Positions 1 through 5,021 of a DNA stretch of 6,910 nt are shown piece after piece. The DNA is from Anaerolineae bacterium (GTDB taxonomy: Bacteria; Chloroflexota; Anaerolineae; B4-G1): positions 1 through 6,910 of the forward strand of contig JADHWW010000090.1 of assembly GCA_016783285.1 (NCBI GenBank). Reading direction: 5' to 3'. The notes below the pieces were generated by a model. That model saw only the letters and a program-made list of their open reading frames with translations, was not told the DNA's origin and did not search any database. The translations under genes were made by a program, and so were the position numbers. How positions within the stretch are numbered: the stretch's first letter is position 1; the number at the start of each line of letters is the position of its first letter.

Positions 1-319
1 AACCGGTTCCCTCCTGTGGAACCGCCTGCATGAATCTGCTATAAACATAGCTGCGGTTGGTGATGTTGACCACCGCCGGGCTGACCGCCTCGTACACGGA
101 GATCACTTGTGCCTCCAAGACATTGACTGCCCCGGTCTTACTCTCGTTGGGAACGGCCGTCACCACTGGAGACGCTGTCGTTGCCGTGGGAGAGGCGAGG
201 ACCGGCTCAGGTGTAGGGTTAAAAGCCGAAACACCGGTCAGGCCACACCCAATCCCTGCAAACAGCAGTAAAAAGGAAACGACGATCAGGTTCCAATACT
301 TTCGAGATTTTGTGTTCAC
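1..319 (-). CDS. HtrA/DegP-like exported serine protease, N-terminal part (runs off left edge)
   Basis: This is the first 106 codons of a gene that continues beyond position 1. It starts at GTG 319, with AAGGAG ten bases upstream. Residues 1-9 are polar and basic (MNTKSRKYW) and residues 10-30 form a hydrophobic export segment. A Cys at residue 25 in the context AGIGC is a weak lipobox, so it may be a lipoprotein or membrane-anchored. Residues 33-65 are a Pro/Thr/Ser/Ala-rich linker. Residues 73-106 (SVYEAVSPAVVNITNRS, then PQEGTG) match the conserved entry into the trypsin-like fold of HtrA/DegP proteases, which normally continues as GSGF. The His-Asp-Ser triad and any PDZ domain would lie outside the window, so activity cannot be judged. 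It follows the kinase gene by 133 bases and has its own Pho-type promoter (384-439). The family degrades or refolds damaged proteins outside the cytoplasmic membrane. The family call is fairly sure; the exact subfamily is unknown. Confidence 0.75.
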   Translation of the reverse strand, partial: MNTKSRKYWNLIVVSFLLLFAGIGCGLTGVSAFNPTPEPVLASPTATTASPVVTAVPNESKTGAVNVLEAQVISVYEAVSPAVVNITNRSYVYSRFMQAVPQEGTG

Positions 320-383
320 TATCGCACTACTCCTTGTACAATTGATTCACTTGCGATCACTATTCCTTCGTTTGCTGGTCTTG

Positions 384-439
384 ATCATATCACACAATCA
401 TAAAGATCTGATGAAGAGCGGATAAAGATGTGATGTAAC
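384..439 (-). promoter_or_regulatory. Pho-box promoter of the HtrA-like protease gene
   Basis: Read on the minus strand, four 11-bp-spaced half-sites start at 439, 428, 417 and 406: GTTACAT, TCTTTAT, TCTTCAT, TCTTTAT. A 10-bp gap follows, then TATGAT (389-384), preceded by TG one base upstream (an extended -10). No TTGACA-like -35 lies about 17 bp upstream of the -10; the repeats occupy that place. This is the arrangement of promoters activated by PhoB/PhoP-family regulators. The predicted RNA start is near 377, giving a leader of about 58 nt. The outermost repeat starts just 14 bases after the kinase stop codon. The repeats and spacing are seen directly; binding by the neighbouring regulator is inference. 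Confidence 0.75.
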
Positions 440-452
440 ATGCCCCCACCAA

Positions 453-1787
453 TCAGGCTCCAGCCACCAGCAGCGTGAAGGCGAACTGCGTCCCTCGGCC
501 AACTTCGCTTTCCACCTCGATCTGCCCCCCGTGGGCCTCGACCAGTTGCCTGGCGATAGCCAGCCCCAGCCCCGCCCCGCCGGTGGCCCGCGACCGTGAC
601 TTGTCGGCCCGGTAGAAGCGCTCGAACACGTAGGGCAGGTCCTCGGCGGCGATGCCGGTGCCCGTGTCCCACACCTTGACCTCGACCCACTCGTCGCTGG
701 CTTGGGCGACGACACCGATCTCCCCACCCGACGGCGTATGGGTCAGCCCGTTGTCGAGCAGATTGCGCAATACCTGGCCGATCCGCCGTGGATCAACGTC
801 CACGAGGGGTAAATCCTCCGGCAAGTCAGCCCGCAAGACCACCCCCTTGGCCACCGCCCGGGGCCGCGCCGCTTCGACTGCCTTATCCACCACGTCGGCC
901 AGCGCCACCGGCTGACGCTCTAGCCTGAGTTGTCCGGCCTCGACCAGAGAGAAAGCCTGCAGGTCATCCACTAACCGGTTGAGGAGCATGGCCTCTTCGT
1001 GGAGGGAGTCAATGACGTGCCTCTCCGGCTCCACCACGCCATCCTGGAGCGCCTCCAGGTAGCCCCGGATGTTGGTAAGAGGGGTGCGCAATTCGTGGGC
1101 CACGTCGGTCACCAATTGGCGGCGCAGTCCTTCGAGCCGGGCCAGCCCGTCGGCCATACCGTTGAACGCCCGGGCCAGGTCGCCGATCTCGTCCTGGGAC
1201 GTGATCTCCACCCGCTGGCTCAGGTCTCCTGCCTCCATCCGCCGCGCAGCCGCCGTCAGGGCTTGTACTGGCGCGAAGATGCGGCGTGAAAGGCCCAGGA
1301 TAAGCAGCACAGCGCTGAGACCGGCGACTACAGCAACCAGCAGCAAGGTGCGGTTGACGGAGGTCAGGAAGCCCTCGATTCCAGGACTCTCCTGGGGCAG
1401 ACCGACGTAGAGAGCGCCCACCGGCACTCCGTTATGGACGATCAGCGCGGCCGGCGCGTCCCAATCCCGTCCCACGGGCTGCCCGATCAATTTCCCCTCG
1501 GAGTCGGCGACGATCCGTCCCTCCCCGTCGGCCAAGACCACCCGTTCCCCCGTGATCTGACCCATCCGCTCCAGTTCCAACTGCACGCCGGACCAGTCTC
1601 CGTGCCGGACGTAGTGCCCGACCAGGAACCCTTCGAAACGCCGGTCGCGCATCATCCCCCGGCGATCCTCGTAGTCCTGAAACGTCCTAGTGGTGACCTG
1701 GGTGCTGGCGAGGGCGATGCCCCCCACCGCGGCTACCACCACCAGGATCAGCACCACGAGCAGGCGGAAACGGAGGGAGTGGAACAT
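453..1787 (-). CDS. phoR: Membrane sensor histidine kinase, PhoR/BaeS-like, partner of the adjacent regulator
   Basis: This is a 444-residue sensor kinase that should phosphorylate the adjacent response regulator. TM1 spans about residues 8-28. A sensor region outside the membrane follows (about 30-143). TM2 is about 147-166, and a HAMP linker covers about 168-222. The dimerisation/phosphoacceptor domain has the H-box AHELRTPLTNIRGY with phospho-His231. The ATPase domain has an N-box RNLLDNGLTHT (N346), a G1 box DTGTGI (374-379), an F-box FERFYR (388-393) and a G2 box around GAGLGLA (404-410). All catalytic motifs are intact. There is no PAS domain between HAMP and the H-box, unlike many PhoR proteins, so the ligand cannot be read from the sequence. 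ATG 1787 follows the regulator's TGA after one base, with GAGGA inside the regulator's end as ribosome site; the two are surely cotranscribed. The name phoR rests on context (pst genes, Pho-type promoters). Kinase identity is certain; the phosphate role is likely. Confidence 0.9.
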   Translation of the reverse strand: MFHSLRFRLLVVLILVVVAAVGGIALASTQVTTRTFQDYEDRRGMMRDRRFEGFLVGHYVRHGDWSGVQLELERMGQITGERVVLADGEGRIVADSEGKLIGQPVGRDWDAPAALIVHNGVPVGALYVGLPQESPGIEGFLTSVNRTLLLVAVVAGLSAVLLILGLSRRIFAPVQALTAAARRMEAGDLSQRVEITSQDEIGDLARAFNGMADGLARLEGLRRQLVTDVAHELRTPLTNIRGYLEALQDGVVEPERHVIDSLHEEAMLLNRLVDDLQAFSLVEAGQLRLERQPVALADVVDKAVEAARPRAVAKGVVLRADLPEDLPLVDVDPRRIGQVLRNLLDNGLTHTPSGGEIGVVAQASDEWVEVKVWDTGTGIAAEDLPYVFERFYRADKSRSRATGGAGLGLAIARQLVEAHGGQIEVESEVGRGTQFAFTLLVAGA

Positions 1788-1788
1788 C

Positions 1789-2490
1789 TCAATCCTCGCC
1801 CAAATCTTCGCTGAACTTGTAGCCCACGCCGTAGACGGTCTGGACGTAGGTCGGCTGATTTGGATCCGAGTCGATCTTCTTACGCAGGTTCTTCACGTGG
1901 ACGTCTACCGTGCGCTCAAATCCCTCAAAGTCGTAGCCAAAGACCCGATCCAGCAGCTCCAGCCGGGTGAAGGCCCGGCCCGGGTCCCCGGCCAACACCT
2001 CCAGCAGCCTGAACTCGGTAGGCGTGAGATTCACAATCTCACCTCCCACCCGCACCTCGTGGCAGCGGCGGTCAATCACCAGGTCGGCAAAGCGCATCTC
2101 CGGCGGACCCTGGGGGGCCTCTCTGCCGACCCGACGCAACACCGCCCGCACTCGGGCCACCACCTCGCGGGGATTGAACGGCTTGGTGATGTAGTCGTCG
2201 GCGCCCAGTTCCAGGCCGACGAGTTTGTCCTCGTCGGTGGTCCTGGCCGTGAGCATGATGATCGGCACCTCGGACTCGGTCTGCAAGATGCGGCAGACGT
2301 CGAGGCCGTCCATTCCGGGCAACATCAGGTCCAGTACGATCAGATCCGGTCGCTTCTGGCGGGCCAGTTCCAGACCTTTCAGGCCGTCGTAGGCGACGAG
2401 CACCCGGTAGCCGTCCTTCTCCAAGTAGAGCCGGATCAACTCTACGATTTTCTGCTCATCGTCAACCACCAGAATCTTGCGCTTGGTCAT
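1789..2490 (-). CDS. phoB: OmpR/PhoB-family response regulator (probable phosphate regulator)
   Basis: This is a 233-residue two-domain transcription factor of typical family length. The receiver domain (about residues 4-120) has the acidic pair D10/D11, phospho-acceptor D54 in VLDLMLPGMDG, T81 in MLTAR, Y100, and K103 in TKPF. The C-terminal winged helix (about 130-230) ends with the usual features: TPTEFRLLEVL, the recognition-helix region VDVHVKNLRKKI, and the wing TVYGVGYKF. ATG 2490 was chosen because MTKRKILVVDDE is the normal family N-terminus. AGAGG lies 11 bases upstream, and the reading frame further upstream crosses the promoter. The gene is first in a two-gene unit with the kinase. 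Its own promoter (2569-2624) carries the same repeats as two neighbouring genes, so autoregulation is likely. PhoB versus PhoP naming cannot be settled; WalR-like regulators, which often sit near htrA, are the main alternative. Confidence 0.9.
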   Translation of the reverse strand: MTKRKILVVDDEQKIVELIRLYLEKDGYRVLVAYDGLKGLELARQKRPDLIVLDLMLPGMDGLDVCRILQTESEVPIIMLTARTTDEDKLVGLELGADDYITKPFNPREVVARVRAVLRRVGREAPQGPPEMRFADLVIDRRCHEVRVGGEIVNLTPTEFRLLEVLAGDPGRAFTRLELLDRVFGYDFEGFERTVDVHVKNLRKKIDSDPNQPTYVQTVYGVGYKFSEDLGED

Positions 2491-2568
2491 CTCTTCTGTA
2501 TCCTCTCGGAGTGGTGCGTCGAGGGGAGAGTGAAGCCCTGTGTTCCCCTGTCCTCGCCTATCTAGCGT

Positions 2569-2624
2569 AGTATACCAGAAGAATGTAAAGAAGTTGTAAA
2601 GAAGCTGTGGAGGTCTGATGTAGA
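2569..2624 (-). promoter_or_regulatory. Pho-box promoter of the response regulator-kinase operon
   Basis: Four half-sites start at 2624, 2613, 2602 and 2591 on the minus strand: TCTACAT, CCTCCAC, TCTTTAC, TCTTTAC. The two proximal 11-bp units match at 10 of 11 positions. A 10-bp gap leads to TATACT (2574-2569), preceded by TGG (an extended -10). There is no -35 hexamer. The geometry equals that of the promoters at 384-439 and 3398-3453. The predicted RNA start is near 2562, about 72 nt before the ATG. Presence ahead of the regulator's own gene suggests positive autoregulation, as in many phoB operons. Confidence 0.8.
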
Positions 2625-2698
2625 TCACTCTGACATTCTGCCTTTTGAGATTGACCAAAGCACTGGCTTGAGGAGTCGGCGCTGAGACCTCTCCCAGC

Positions 2699-2717
2699 AC
2701 CGCCTGTTTACGGCGGT
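2699..2717. repeat. Inverted repeat (6-bp stem)
   Basis: ACCGCC (2699-2704) and GGCGGT (2712-2717) are perfect complements around a 7-base loop. No U-run follows on the minus strand. GGTTCC at 2715-2720 overlaps the right arm and could instead pair with GGAACC at 2741-2746, so two alternative folds are possible. The function is unknown. Confidence 0.4.
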
Positions 2718-2766
2718 TCCATCCAATCGCAACTTCTATCGGAACCAGGTCGCGCAACCGGTGTGA

Positions 2767-2790
2767 GGAGGAGCACCCCGGCGCTCCTCC
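2767..2790. repeat. Strong inverted repeat (8-bp stem) downstream of the secreted-protein gene
   Basis: GGAGGAGC (2767-2774) and GCTCCTCC (2783-2790) form a perfect 8-bp stem with an 8-base loop, 62 bases past the stop of the secreted-protein gene. On the minus strand the downstream flank (TCACACCGG) has no U-run, so this is not a standard intrinsic terminator. It may still slow polymerase or protect the RNA 3' end. Confidence 0.5.
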
Positions 2791-2834
2791 CCACATATTG
2801 CTCATAACTCACCTTCGTTCCTTGACCACAGCGT

Positions 2835-2851
2835 CCGTGCGAGCCGCACGG
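2835..2851 (-). repeat. Hairpin directly after the secreted-protein stop codon
   Basis: The two 7-base arms at 2845-2851 and 2835-2841 (minus-strand reading CCGTGCG and CGCACGG) form a perfect stem with a 3-base loop. The stem begins at the base right after the TGA (2854-2852). No U-run follows (ACGCTG), so termination is doubtful. A role in mRNA 3' stability or translation stop context is possible. Confidence 0.5.
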
Positions 2852-3340
2852 TCACTCGCCCTCAGGACAGGAGCATCTGCCCCATCCACGACCGAAGCCA
2901 AAGCCATGTCCCATAGGGAAGAAGTCCTGCTCCAGCCCTTCGAGCAGCCAGTCGGCCTGCTCGATGGCCTGCTGCATAGCCTCGCCCTGGGCAGCGTTCA
3001 TGGCGTCCTGTACCGCTTCCATCTCGATACCCTGCTCCTCGGCAACCTCGTCCAGACCCTTGCCCGCGTGCAACTCGGTAAAGAGTTCCTCAGGGGTCAG
3101 CCCCAGGGTCTCGGCCGCCGTGTCGAACATCGTCCACGAGCCACCGCCGGCCCAGGCGAAGCCGCCCATGCCACGACCGCCAAAGCCGCCCATGCCACGA
3201 CCACCACCGCGCCAGCCGAAGGGGACTTCAGGCTCGGGCGTGGGCTCCTGAGCGAATACGAGCGTCGCTCCGGCCAGGCCTGCTAGGAGCAGCACGACTG
3301 ACGCCACGCCGGCTATGATGAGAATTCTTTTCTTGTTCAT
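2852..3340 (-). CDS. Small secreted Gly/Arg/Met-rich protein with a helical domain, function unknown
   Basis: This is a 162-residue exported protein that I cannot assign to a named family. ATG 3340 has a near-perfect ribosome site, AAAGGAGGTGA, 8 bases from AGGAGG to the start. Residues 1-30 are a clear signal peptide (MNKKR, hydrophobic core, likely cut after LVFA30). Residues 31-40 are acidic and Pro-rich. Residues 42-67 are Gly/Arg/Met/Phe-rich with an eight-residue tandem repeat, GRGMGGFG then GRGMGGFA, mirrored in the DNA as 24-bp-spaced copies. Residues 73-137 look helical and acidic (LGLTPEELFTEL, GKGLDEVAEEQGI), a pattern often seen in small exported proteins of Chloroflexota. The tail is His/Gly/Phe-rich and ends with a Cys-Ser-Cys motif (156-158). 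It has its own Pho-type promoter, so it is probably made in phosphate shortage. Metal, phosphate or surface binding are guesses only. A broken paralogue begins at 4199. Confidence 0.85.
   Translation of the reverse strand: MNKKRILIIAGVASVVLLLAGLAGATLVFAQEPTPEPEVPFGWRGGGRGMGGFGGRGMGGFAWAGGGSWTMFDTAAETLGLTPEELFTELHAGKGLDEVAEEQGIEMEAVQDAMNAAQGEAMQQAIEQADWLLEGLEQDFFPMGHGFGFGRGWGRCSCPEGE
3161..3202. repeat. Tandem 24-bp repeat inside the secreted-protein gene
   Basis: An identical 18-base unit beginning GCCGCCCATG occurs at 3161-3178 and 3185-3202, a 24-bp period. It encodes the duplicated GRGMGGF segment of the protein, and the length is a multiple of three. It looks like a slippage-type expansion of the glycine-rich region. 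Confidence 0.75.
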
Positions 3341-3370
3341 CCAATTCACCTCCTTTCTCGCTATAGATTT

Positions 3371-3391
3371 GGGTTGGTTTTCCTCCAACCC
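3371..3391 (-). promoter_or_regulatory. Hairpin at the predicted 5' end of the secreted-protein mRNA
   Basis: GGGTTGG (3391-3385 on the minus strand) pairs perfectly with CCAACCC (3377-3371) around a 7-base loop AGGAAAA. The upstream -10 ends at 3398, so the expected RNA start is about 3391, which is the first base of the hairpin. A stem at the very 5' end is known to protect some mRNAs from decay (ompA-type leaders). The stem is seen directly; the start site and role are inferred. Confidence 0.55.
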
Positions 3392-3397
3392 GCCTCT

Positions 3398-3453
3398 ATT
3401 GTACCAGAAGGGTGTGAAGAGGTGATGAAGAAGCCATAAGGACTCGATGTAGA
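3398..3453 (-). promoter_or_regulatory. Pho-box promoter of the secreted Gly-rich protein gene
   Basis: Half-sites start at 3453, 3442, 3431 and 3420 on the minus strand: TCTACAT, TCCTTAT, TCTTCAT, TCTTCAC. A 10-bp gap leads to TACAAT (3403-3398), preceded by TGG (an extended -10). It shares TCTACAT at the distal site and CTTCTGGTA just before and into the -10 with the regulator promoter. It begins 18 bases after the stop of the permease remnant. No -35 is visible, so transcription is probably activator-dependent. Confidence 0.8.
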
Positions 3454-3471
3454 ACTTCCTGTGGTGTCGTG

Positions 3472-4020
3472 TCAGTATCCCAATTTCCGGCTCCGCTGGT
3501 GCATCTTGACCGACGGCAACAGGAACAGAACGCCCATTAGCAGCAGGGCCAGATCCAACCGGGGGTTGAGTAGACCTATCCCATGCACGGCGTGGTTCAT
3601 CAAGTCCTGGGCGTAGGTTAGCGGCGAGAGATAGGCCAACACCCGTGCCAGTGGCGACATCTCTGCCAGTGGGATGAAAACGCCACTGACGAAGAGCAGC
3701 CCCCAGCGCAGCAACAGGCTGGGCATCGCTACGTCGCCCGGGTTGCGGGTGGGGATGGAGCCAAAGATCAACCTCAGGGCCGAAAAGGAGAACGACCCCA
3801 GGAGTACACCAACCGCTAGCAGCCAGGGCCGAGCAATGCTGGCCCCAAAAACCACCACGCCGACGGCCAACGAGACAGCTGACACGGCGAGAGACAGGAC
3901 GGCTCCCACTGCCGTCTTGCCCAGCAGCAGGGTCAGGAGCGCCATCGGCGCGGCCAACAGCCGGTCGTAGGTGCCGAGGCGTCGTTCCAGAGGGATGATG
4001 AACGGCCCGGCGGCGGCTGG
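3472..4020 (-). pseudogene. ABC-2 type export permease, C-terminal remnant
   Basis: The reading frame ending at TGA 3474-3472 is permease-like from about 4011 onward. It opens with AAGPFIIPLERRLGTYDRLLAAP, cited here only in short parts: LERRLGTYDRLL is the cytoplasmic loop typical of NodJ/DrrB-type ABC-2 permeases. Four membrane segments follow. The motif FVSGVFIPLAEMSPL then LSPLTYAQDL is the family's C-terminal signature. Only about 175 residues remain, compared with roughly 250 in whole family members, and the N-terminal membrane segments are missing. No good start or ribosome site exists: the first candidate is TTG 3957, inside the domain. Upstream, the DNA belongs to the secreted-protein fragment in another frame. 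No partner ATPase is present. A deletion or rearrangement, or an assembly join, probably removed the front half. It is probably not functional. Confidence 0.7.
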
Positions 4021-4199
4021 CCGCGCATTCCACGGCCGCCTCGCATCCCGCGCATCCCGAAGCCTTCACCGGGCTGAGTCCCGTCGAAGGGAGGAATGCC
4101 CTCTGCTGGCGGTGCAGGCTCCTGGGCCAGCACGACGCCGGTCACACCCAGAGCCAATACCACCACCGCCAATATACCTATACTGATTTGCTTGAACAT
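3933..4199 (-). pseudogene. Truncated secreted Gly/Arg/Met-rich protein fused out of frame to permease DNA
   Basis: ATG 4199 has GGAGG six bases upstream and lies 41 bases after pstB. Residues 1-25 are a signal peptide (MFKQI, hydrophobic core, cut after VLA), followed by QEPAPPAEG and a Gly/Met/Arg-rich part, GFGMRGMRGGRGMRGQ. This is the same architecture as the intact gene at 3340-2852. After about residue 60 the sequence turns into PPPGRSSSLWNDAS and similar, which is the permease coding DNA read in the wrong frame, and it stops at 3935-3933. The helical domain and Cys tail of the paralogue are absent. The first 60 residues are real coding sequence; the rest is a junction product. The fragment could still be translated and exported as an 88-residue peptide, but a function is unlikely. 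The junction lies within about 4000-4023, in GC-rich sequence. Confidence 0.7.
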
Positions 4200-4220
4200 T
4201 TTGTACCTCCACTGTAGAAC

Positions 4221-4233
4221 GCTCGTGACGAGC
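4221..4233. repeat. Short inverted repeat between pstB and the secreted-protein fragment
   Basis: GCTCG (4221-4225) and CGAGC (4229-4233) form a 5-bp stem with a 3-base loop in the 41-base gap after pstB. No U-run follows. It is weak; at most it might trim expression of the genes after pstB. Confidence 0.3.
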
Positions 4234-4240
4234 AGGGGGG

Positions 4241-5005
4241 TTAGCTGAACTCCCCGCTGATGTAAGCGCGCGTGCGGGGCTCCTTGGGGTGCTCAAAGAA
4301 CTCCCGCGTTGGGCCATGTTCGACGATCTCGCCCATGTAGAGGAAGACGACGTAGTCAGCCAGCCGCCGAGCCTGCCGCAGAATGTGGGTGACGACGACC
4401 ACGGTGTAGTTCTGCTTGAGTTCCTGAAAGCAGCACTCGATCCGTGGGGCCGAGATCGGATCCAGTGCTGAGGTGGGCTCGTCGCCCAGCAGCACCTCCG
4501 GCTCCACCGCCAACCCCCGGGCCAGGCAGAGCCGTTGCTGCTGGCCCGTGGAAAGATTCGAGGCCGGGGCATCGAGCCGATCCTTTACCTCGTCCCACAG
4601 GCTAACCACCCGCAGGTAATGTTCCACCGTCTGGGCCAGGTTCCGCCCGTTGCGCAGGCCGTGGATGCGCGGCCCAAAGGCCACGTTGTCGTAGATGGAC
4701 ATCGGCAAGGGATAGGGCCGCTGAGAGAGCAGTCCCACCTTCTGCCGCACCTCGGTGACGTCTACCAGCGGATCAAGGACCTGGATGCCGTCTACCGTGA
4801 TCTCCCCCGACACCCGCGCCCCGTCAGCCAGGTCAATCAAACGATTGATGCATTTCAGGAACGTCGTCTTACCGCATCCCGATGGGCCAATGATAGCCGT
4901 GATCTGGTTGGCCGGAATGTCCACCGAGATGTTCTTCAGGGTGTGAAAGGCTCCATAGTAGACGTTGAGGTCCCGAACGCGGATGTGGGATTGGTGCTGA
5001 GTCAT
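4241..5005 (-). CDS. pstB: Phosphate ABC importer ATPase PstB
   Basis: This 254-residue ATPase powers phosphate uptake through PstC-PstA at the inner face of the membrane. Walker A is GPSGCGKTT (40-48). The Q-loop Q95 lies in SQRPYPLPMSIYDNVAFGP, the PstB-specific stretch. The signature is LSTGQQQR (151-158), Walker B ends in DEP (175-177), the D-loop is SALD (179-182), and the H-loop His is 207. Length is normal. ATG 5005 was chosen because GAGGAG sits 8 bases upstream. The GTG at 5014 is only one base beyond that site and too close. Two motif positions differ from the usual form: Thr replaces the first Gly of LSGGQ, and Gly replaces the usual Met before DEP. The Walker B Asp/Glu and H-loop His are intact, so activity is expected. 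The gene follows pstA by 16 bases. phoU, often next after pstB, is missing here. Confidence 0.95.
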   Translation of the reverse strand: MTQHQSHIRVRDLNVYYGAFHTLKNISVDIPANQITAIIGPSGCGKTTFLKCINRLIDLADGARVSGEITVDGIQVLDPLVDVTEVRQKVGLLSQRPYPLPMSIYDNVAFGPRIHGLRNGRNLAQTVEHYLRVVSLWDEVKDRLDAPASNLSTGQQQRLCLARGLAVEPEVLLGDEPTSALDPISAPRIECCFQELKQNYTVVVVTHILRQARRLADYVVFLYMGEIVEHGPTREFFEHPKEPRTRAYISGEFS

Positions 5006-5021
5006 AGAGTACACTCCTCGA

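Larger units (their letters stand above)
2491..2851. other. Gene-free interval with a promoter and three inverted repeats
   Basis: No convincing gene is seen between the secreted-protein stop and the regulator start. The part nearest the regulator holds its Pho-type promoter and a leader of about 72 nt. The distal part (about 2695-2851) holds three perfect inverted repeats: 2835-2851, 2767-2790 and 2699-2717. GGTTCC at 2715-2720 can also pair with GGAACC at 2741-2746. The minus-strand frame continuous with the regulator stays open up to 2805, but it crosses the promoter and shows no recognisable domain, so I treat it as non-coding. Confidence 0.6.

Noticed and set aside
1690..2565. Plus-strand open frame of 291 codons
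   Set aside because: It is antisense to the regulator and kinase, which have complete intact motifs. The frame is an effect of GC-rich codon use and has no domain signal.
2767..2790. Intrinsic terminator after the secreted-protein gene
   Set aside because: The stem is strong, but no U-run follows on the minus strand, so it is listed only as an inverted repeat.
2491..2805. N-terminal extension of the response regulator by 105 codons
   Set aside because: The extension crosses the promoter at 2569-2624 and has no recognisable domain. The family N-terminus begins at ATG 2490.
2852..4069. Long minus-strand open frame (405 codons) ending with the secreted-protein gene
   Set aside because: Its first part reads the permease remnant in a wrong frame and crosses the Pho-type promoter. 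The true start is ATG 3340 with a near-perfect ribosome site and a signal peptide.
4241..5014. GTG 5014 as the pstB start
   Set aside because: It is only one base after the GAGGAG ribosome site. ATG 5005 has ideal spacing.
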